Shown here piece by piece: positions 23,501 to 27,633 of a stretch of DNA of 27,633 bases. Under the pieces are notes generated by a model. That model was not told the DNA's origin and did no database searches. It worked only from the letters and a program-made list of their open reading frames with translations. Each line of letters starts with the position of its first letter. Position 1 is the first letter of the stretch. The position numbers and the translations under genes are program-made. Origin of the DNA: Caryophanales bacterium UBA1231 (lineage in GTDB: Bacteria; Bacillota_I; Bacilli_A; ML615J-28; CAG-313); assembly GCA_002309035.1 (NCBI GenBank), contig DBWT01000051.1, positions 1,858 through 29,490 on the forward strand, given 5' to 3'.

Positions 23501-26500
23501 TTATACCTCCTTATCAACATAGTAATTCCATCTATCAACAGTTATTGTTTCACCATTACGATTGATGATATTTACTGCTTTATCTGAATAGTTCAAATAA
23601 ACCTTAAATTCATCAGAAGTTGCTTGGTTATTTAAAGCAGCTTGTTTATTAGTATATGTTGAAACATAAACGTTAGAGATGTTATTGTATTGTTCAAAAT
23701 AATTTAGAACATATTTATGTAATTGGTATTTACTTAATTCACCCATTACTTGTTCAACTTCACTCTTCCATTGATTGTATTGTGTATAGTAATAATAGTT
23801 ATATTCAGTTTGAATTAATTCAGATGATGAATCATAAGTAAAGATGAAGTGAACATTAGAACCAGTTTTAAAGATGTTCATTAAGTGTTGTGTCATACCT
23901 TGTTCATCATATTTATTAATAACTAGACCACTATAGTCAACATAACCACTGAAGACCATTTGATAAAGTGGAATTGAATAATCAAATACTTCAAATAAAG
24001 TTGATTCATAAGTTAGATTTGTAATGTTATCTGCATATTTAACCGCATATTCATAAGGTGAATTCAAACAAATATTTTCAATACCTTTACTTGTAATTGT
24101 ATCAAATGATTTGATTTGTTCAGCTACTGAATTAAAACGATAGAAAATATGACGTTTCTTGTAATCACCAACGATGGCAGAACCTAACTTTTCAAATGCC
24201 ATACCATCAAGTTCAGGATTAGCTTTCTTATAATTTGTTGCCATCTTTTCAGCAAACGTATTAAAGAAACGAGGACTTAATGTATAAATTGGTGTAGCTT
24301 TCTTTTTGTAAACATTAGAAGCTAAATCATATGGATATTTAACAGTGTATTCACTTGAAACATCACGTGTTGAATATCTACTCTTACCATATGCTTCATT
24401 GTATTTGTTGATTTCAACGAAGCTTGTAACAGGATATAAAGTAATATCTTTATCTTTAATGTATTGAATGAACTTCTTATAGCTTGTTTTATTTCCAAGT
24501 TTTGAACCAAAACTCATATTATTAAACGTCCTATTAATCATTCCATCTTTACGCCAACCTCGATAGATCATATTAAGATCAGTTACACCCCATGATTTTA
24601 AGTCATCAGCAATTTTCACTGCTTGATCTAAAGTTGTAAGTGTATCATGACCTGAATATACGATACCTAAGAAGTTTGTTGTATAATCGTAAATACCTAA
24701 GATTTCAGCATTAAAGACTGTATTATCTGTTGTATCAACATTTTCTTTTGATAAGATTCCTTCATCAATAAGGATTTGTTGATAGAACTTAGCTACATCA
24801 GAGTAGTTGAAATCTTTTGTTTCACTTGACATGAAGTAGTAATTAATAACAGTATCTACTCTAACATAATCAGGTGTAAACTTAGTGATTTCTTTAGCAT
24901 AATAACCAGTACCAATTTGAACTAATTGGCTTTCACGATAAGTTGTTGACATATATGTTTTATTATATGAATCACTGAACAAACTTACTTGTGAGTTGAT
25001 TGATGCTTGTGATGCACCTGTTGATGCACGTACAACAACTTGATATGCATTTTGGAATTGGTTACTTGCTTCATCTTGCATTCTATTAACCGTCAAACCA
25101 TACATTGGAAGCATAATATCTTGTGTTTCAGCTTGTTTAACTTTGTAGCCATATGCAAGGTCAGTACTATAAATACGTTTAGAATATTGTGTATAGTCAG
25201 TACGTCCATTATTTAAAGAAATAACAGCACCACTTCCATCTGGAATAACCATGTATCCATTTGTTTGATATACTTTATCATCAACTTTTACTTCATTGAT
25301 TACTGAAGTGAAATATGGAAGAATATCAATTTGGAATAATGGATAATAGAATGGATTTGATTCATAAATTGAATTATTGATAATTGAACATTGAACACCA
25401 TTATCAGTTAATTTGTATTCAACAGCAACCTTAAATGTAACGTCTGTTGGTTCAACACTAACACTAAATGTCTTTTGGTCATTATCCAAATCATCTTTTG
25501 TATAGAAACACTTAGTATAGAATATTTGATTTAAGTTATCACGGAAAATCTTTTTCATTGATGCATATGAACCAATTGTACGATAGTTATTGTTGATAGT
25601 TTCACCATTTTCACCAACTGTTGGTTCTTGTGATGTAGGTTGATCATATGCTTGATTTAGATAAATTGATTCTCTTGGGTGATACCAATATTGTGTAATA
25701 GGATTCTTAATATCTAAGTCTGCTTCATATTCAACTCTAATCATCATACATACAATTTTATAAAGCATATCGATATCACTGTGATATAAATCAATAATAT
25801 CAAGATAACTAGTTGCATCGATATCAAGATAAACTAAATCTTCAAGTAGAAGTAAAGCTTCAAGACCTACTGTTGATTTTGTGTTGTAGAAATAATTGGA
25901 AACAATTGTGTTTTTCACATGTTCATCGATATATTTTTGAAGCTCTTTGATTTTACCTTCTTCTTTGATTGCTGTATATTCATCAATCATTTCTTGAACT
26001 TTAGCTTTACTATTTTGAATTAATTCAACAATTCTTGTTTCATAAAGATTTTGTGGGAAATAGTAATAATAAATATCTTTGATTCTAAAGTCATAGTAAA
26101 CTTGAATTGATTTTGCTTCGTGATCTTCTTTGATTGAGAATGATGGTGTTACATAAGTAGGGTTGTCAACATCACCAATTGTATCAGAGATTGCGAACTC
26201 ATATGCATTGTATTGTTTAATAGCACCGCTACGATTTAAGAACTTTAAGATTAGTGGGCTTTGTTGTTGATAAAGTGTACTCTTACCACCTTTAGAGTTA
26301 GGGTCTTTTGTTTCTTGTGGGATTGAATACCAACTATTTAATATTTGTGTTTCATCACCACCAACAATTTGATCTAATCTAAATGATGTATAACGATAAT
26401 TAAAGTAATATGCGAAATTATCATTTTTATAAAGTAGAACAAAATCATCTAATAGTGTTTTAGCATATTGTTCAGTTGTTGGATAAGAACCTTTGTTAGC

Positions 26501-27106
26501 AGGTACATAATATTGTGCATATACTGCTTCCATTCCAGCTTTAATGTCATCTAATTTATTTGATAATTTATTTTTATTATCAACTGTATGAATTTCTAAC
26601 ATTAATTTAGGGATTTCTGTTTGATAATTATCTTTATCAATTAATGCTAATTTTTCATCAAACAAAGCATTATAAGTTTCTGGATCATCATCACCTGGAC
26701 AAGGTCTAATAAGAATAGATTCGCTTAATTGTGTATAAACATTTGCAGGCATTCTTTCGAAAAGCTCATTGATTTGGCTCTTTAAAGCTTTTTGATTGTC
26801 TTCGTTTTTGATTTCAGCAATTAATGTTGGAAGTAATTCATCAATATTGTCTTTTGTAAGTAATTCTACTTGAGCTACATATTGTTCATTTTCGGCTCTT
26901 ACAACTGCGACTTCTTCTTTTAAGTATTCTTCATATTGTTTAAAGCCTTCTTCAGTAAATGGTAATAAATCAGCTTCTGCTTTTGCTTCTTTATATCCAC
27001 CTAGGAAGTAGCTTAGAAGAATGACACCAGCAATAATAATTATGCCAAAGATAATCATTCTTTTGATTGTTAAAAACTTAGGCCATTTAAATTTCTTCTT
27101 TTCCAT
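23501..27106 (-). CDS. DUF5696-type membrane-anchored extracellular protein
   Basis: A 1201-residue protein with a short basic cytoplasmic start, one membrane helix (about 17-36) and a large outside part. The C-terminal half resembles DUF5696 proteins, which occur with Yip1 proteins and sugar ABC permeases in Firmicutes; the block GYMVIPDGSGAVISLNNGR lies near residue 620 and the following region reads like a TIM-barrel glycosidase fold. The N-terminal half is mainly helical and holds two copies of a segment of about 36 residues (84-119 and 157-192, each starting KDN and containing EI..DN). No function is proved; a surface glycan-binding or hydrolysing partner of the importer is likely. It ends two bases before the permease start. 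Confidence 0.78.
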   Translation of the reverse strand: MEKKKFKWPKFLTIKRMIIFGIIIIAGVILLSYFLGGYKEAKAEADLLPFTEEGFKQYEEYLKEEVAVVRAENEQYVAQVELLTKDNIDELLPTLIAEIKNEDNQKALKSQINELFERMPANVYTQLSESILIRPCPGDDDPETYNALFDEKLALIDKDNYQTEIPKLMLEIHTVDNKNKLSNKLDDIKAGMEAVYAQYYVPANKGSYPTTEQYAKTLLDDFVLLYKNDNFAYYFNYRYTSFRLDQIVGGDETQILNSWYSIPQETKDPNSKGGKSTLYQQQSPLILKFLNRSGAIKQYNAYEFAISDTIGDVDNPTYVTPSFSIKEDHEAKSIQVYYDFRIKDIYYYYFPQNLYETRIVELIQNSKAKVQEMIDEYTAIKEEGKIKELQKYIDEHVKNTIVSNYFYNTKSTVGLEALLLLEDLVYLDIDATSYLDIIDLYHSDIDMLYKIVCMMIRVEYEADLDIKNPITQYWYHPRESIYLNQAYDQPTSQEPTVGENGETINNNYRTIGSYASMKKIFRDNLNQIFYTKCFYTKDDLDNDQKTFSVSVEPTDVTFKVAVEYKLTDNGVQCSIINNSIYESNPFYYPLFQIDILPYFTSVINEVKVDDKVYQTNGYMVIPDGSGAVISLNNGRTDYTQYSKRIYSTDLAYGYKVKQAETQDIMLPMYGLTVNRMQDEASNQFQNAYQVVVRASTGASQASINSQVSLFSDSYNKTYMSTTYRESQLVQIGTGYYAKEITKFTPDYVRVDTVINYYFMSSETKDFNYSDVAKFYQQILIDEGILSKENVDTTDNTVFNAEILGIYDYTTNFLGIVYSGHDTLTTLDQAVKIADDLKSWGVTDLNMIYRGWRKDGMINRTFNNMSFGSKLGNKTSYKKFIQYIKDKDITLYPVTSFVEINKYNEAYGKSRYSTRDVSSEYTVKYPYDLASNVYKKKATPIYTLSPRFFNTFAEKMATNYKKANPELDGMAFEKLGSAIVGDYKKRHIFYRFNSVAEQIKSFDTITSKGIENICLNSPYEYAVKYADNITNLTYESTLFEVFDYSIPLYQMVFSGYVDYSGLVINKYDEQGMTQHLMNIFKTGSNVHFIFTYDSSSELIQTEYNYYYYTQYNQWKSEVEQVMGELSKYQLHKYVLNYFEQYNNISNVYVSTYTNKQAALNNQATSDEFKVYLNYSDKAVNIINRNGETITVDRWNYYVDKEV

Positions 27107-27114
27107 AATATCAC

Positions 27115-27633
27115 CTAGAAGAACCGCGATACGATTTCTTTATATAACGAATATAAGAAACCATATATTTGGCTAGATAAGTCGAAAATTAAAAGGGCAA
27201 TGAAAAGAATAACAGCGGTTGCTACAACAGTAAGAATAATTGTTAATATTGATTTTGCAACACCATATTCGTGAATAACGATTAAACCCATGAAGACCAT
27301 GAAACCACATAATACATAGCCTAAGATTTTTATTAAAGTGATCATTTGGACTTCATCAACTGTTAAAACATTACTTAAAACAGTTACTAAAATTTGGGAA
27401 ATCACAAGTGGGAAATATGAATATCCACCCATTGTGAAAATCTGTTTCATTGTTCCTTTACCATCCATAAGAGTTGTGATTGACCAGTTGGCAACCGCAA
27501 GGATAATTAAAGGCATTACAGTATAAACTAAGATACGAATACTATTGAATTTTGTTGGGTCATTAGCATTAATAATAATACCATTAGCATTGTAAGCAAT
27601 AATATTTAGCAAAGCATATATTAATACCATCCC
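27115..27633 (-). CDS. Yip1-family membrane protein (5' end outside window)
   Basis: The visible 172 codons encode a very hydrophobic protein whose frame continues past the right edge; the ATG at 27630 is internal to it or not provably the start. Hydrophobic segments lie at roughly 1-20, 33-50, 75-95, 100-125 and 128-150 of the visible part. The block GGYSYFPLVISQILVTVLSN is typical of the bacterial Yip1 domain. It ends nine bases before the DUF5696 gene, giving the Yip1 - DUF5696 - permease - permease order seen with sugar importers in Firmicutes. Role unknown, perhaps assembly of the transporter complex. Confidence 0.75.
   Translation of the reverse strand, partial: GMVLIYALLNIIAYNANGIIINANDPTKFNSIRILVYTVMPLIILAVANWSITTLMDGKGTMKQIFTMGGYSYFPLVISQILVTVLSNVLTVDEVQMITLIKILGYVLCGFMVFMGLIVIHEYGVAKSILTIILTVVATAVILFIALLIFDLSSQIYGFLYSLYKEIVSRFF

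Noticed and set aside
1..27633. CRISPR array, insertion sequence, prophage, tRNA or rRNA genes
   Set aside because: I saw no regularly spaced direct repeats, transposase or integrase motifs, terminal inverted repeats, or tRNA-like cloverleaf sequences; nearly all DNA is taken up by the genes listed.

Overview
The window is A+T-rich DNA with standard-code Firmicutes features: strong AGGAG ribosome binding sites, TTGACA/TATAAT-type promoters, a T-box leader, Spx, and tryptophan written as TGG throughout. This fits the Bacilli/Mollicutes-related lineages (Acholeplasma-, Izemoplasma- or RF39-like). It does not fit TGA-reading mycoplasmas. The exact taxon cannot be fixed from the sequence.

Positions 1-3300 are housekeeping: a truncated RluA-type pseudouridine synthase (-), a YjbK-like CYTH protein (+), the redox regulator spx (-) and T-box-controlled trpS (+). 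The relative order matches the trpS...spx...yjbK...yjbO region of Bacillus subtilis as I recall it, so this looks like a remnant of ancestral gene order. A bidirectional terminator at about 3263-3302 closes it.

Positions 3300-27633 are entirely on the minus strand and form an amino-sugar and peptidoglycan-fragment uptake and breakdown locus in three transcription units. Unit 1 enters from beyond the right edge: Yip1-like membrane protein (partial), DUF5696 giant membrane-anchored protein, two CUT1 sugar permeases, a YesL/DUF624 membrane protein, a secreted NAGPA-type phosphodiester glycosidase, NagZ and NagB, ending at the 15977-16002 terminator. Unit 2 has its own promoter with a catabolite-repression (cre) palindrome at the start site. 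It encodes a 1085-residue surface protein, a tandem GNAT acetyltransferase (GlmA-like) and a lipoprotein solute-binding protein, ending at the 9937-9966 terminator. Unit 3 has a YesL/DUF624 protein, NamZ, MupG, a BadF/NagK-type kinase, AnmK, MurQ and an alpha/beta hydrolase.

Together the genes suggest that wall-derived saccharides are bound outside by the lipoprotein and imported by the permeases with an ATPase encoded elsewhere. They are then cut inside by NagZ, NamZ and MupG, phosphorylated by the kinase or AnmK, converted by MurQ to GlcNAc-6-P plus lactate, and finally deaminated by NagB. Missing from the window are NagA (GlcNAc-6-P deacetylase), the transporter ATPase, any PTS component and any local transcription factor.

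The most novel points are: a shared cysteine-containing C-terminal tail on the two large exported proteins (17 of 22 residues identical, no LPXTG) that may mark an uncharacterised anchoring or processing system; the unusually complete MurNAc operon with an apparently cytoplasmic NamZ and MupG but no PTS; and the unknown 1085-residue surface protein with a duplicated module.
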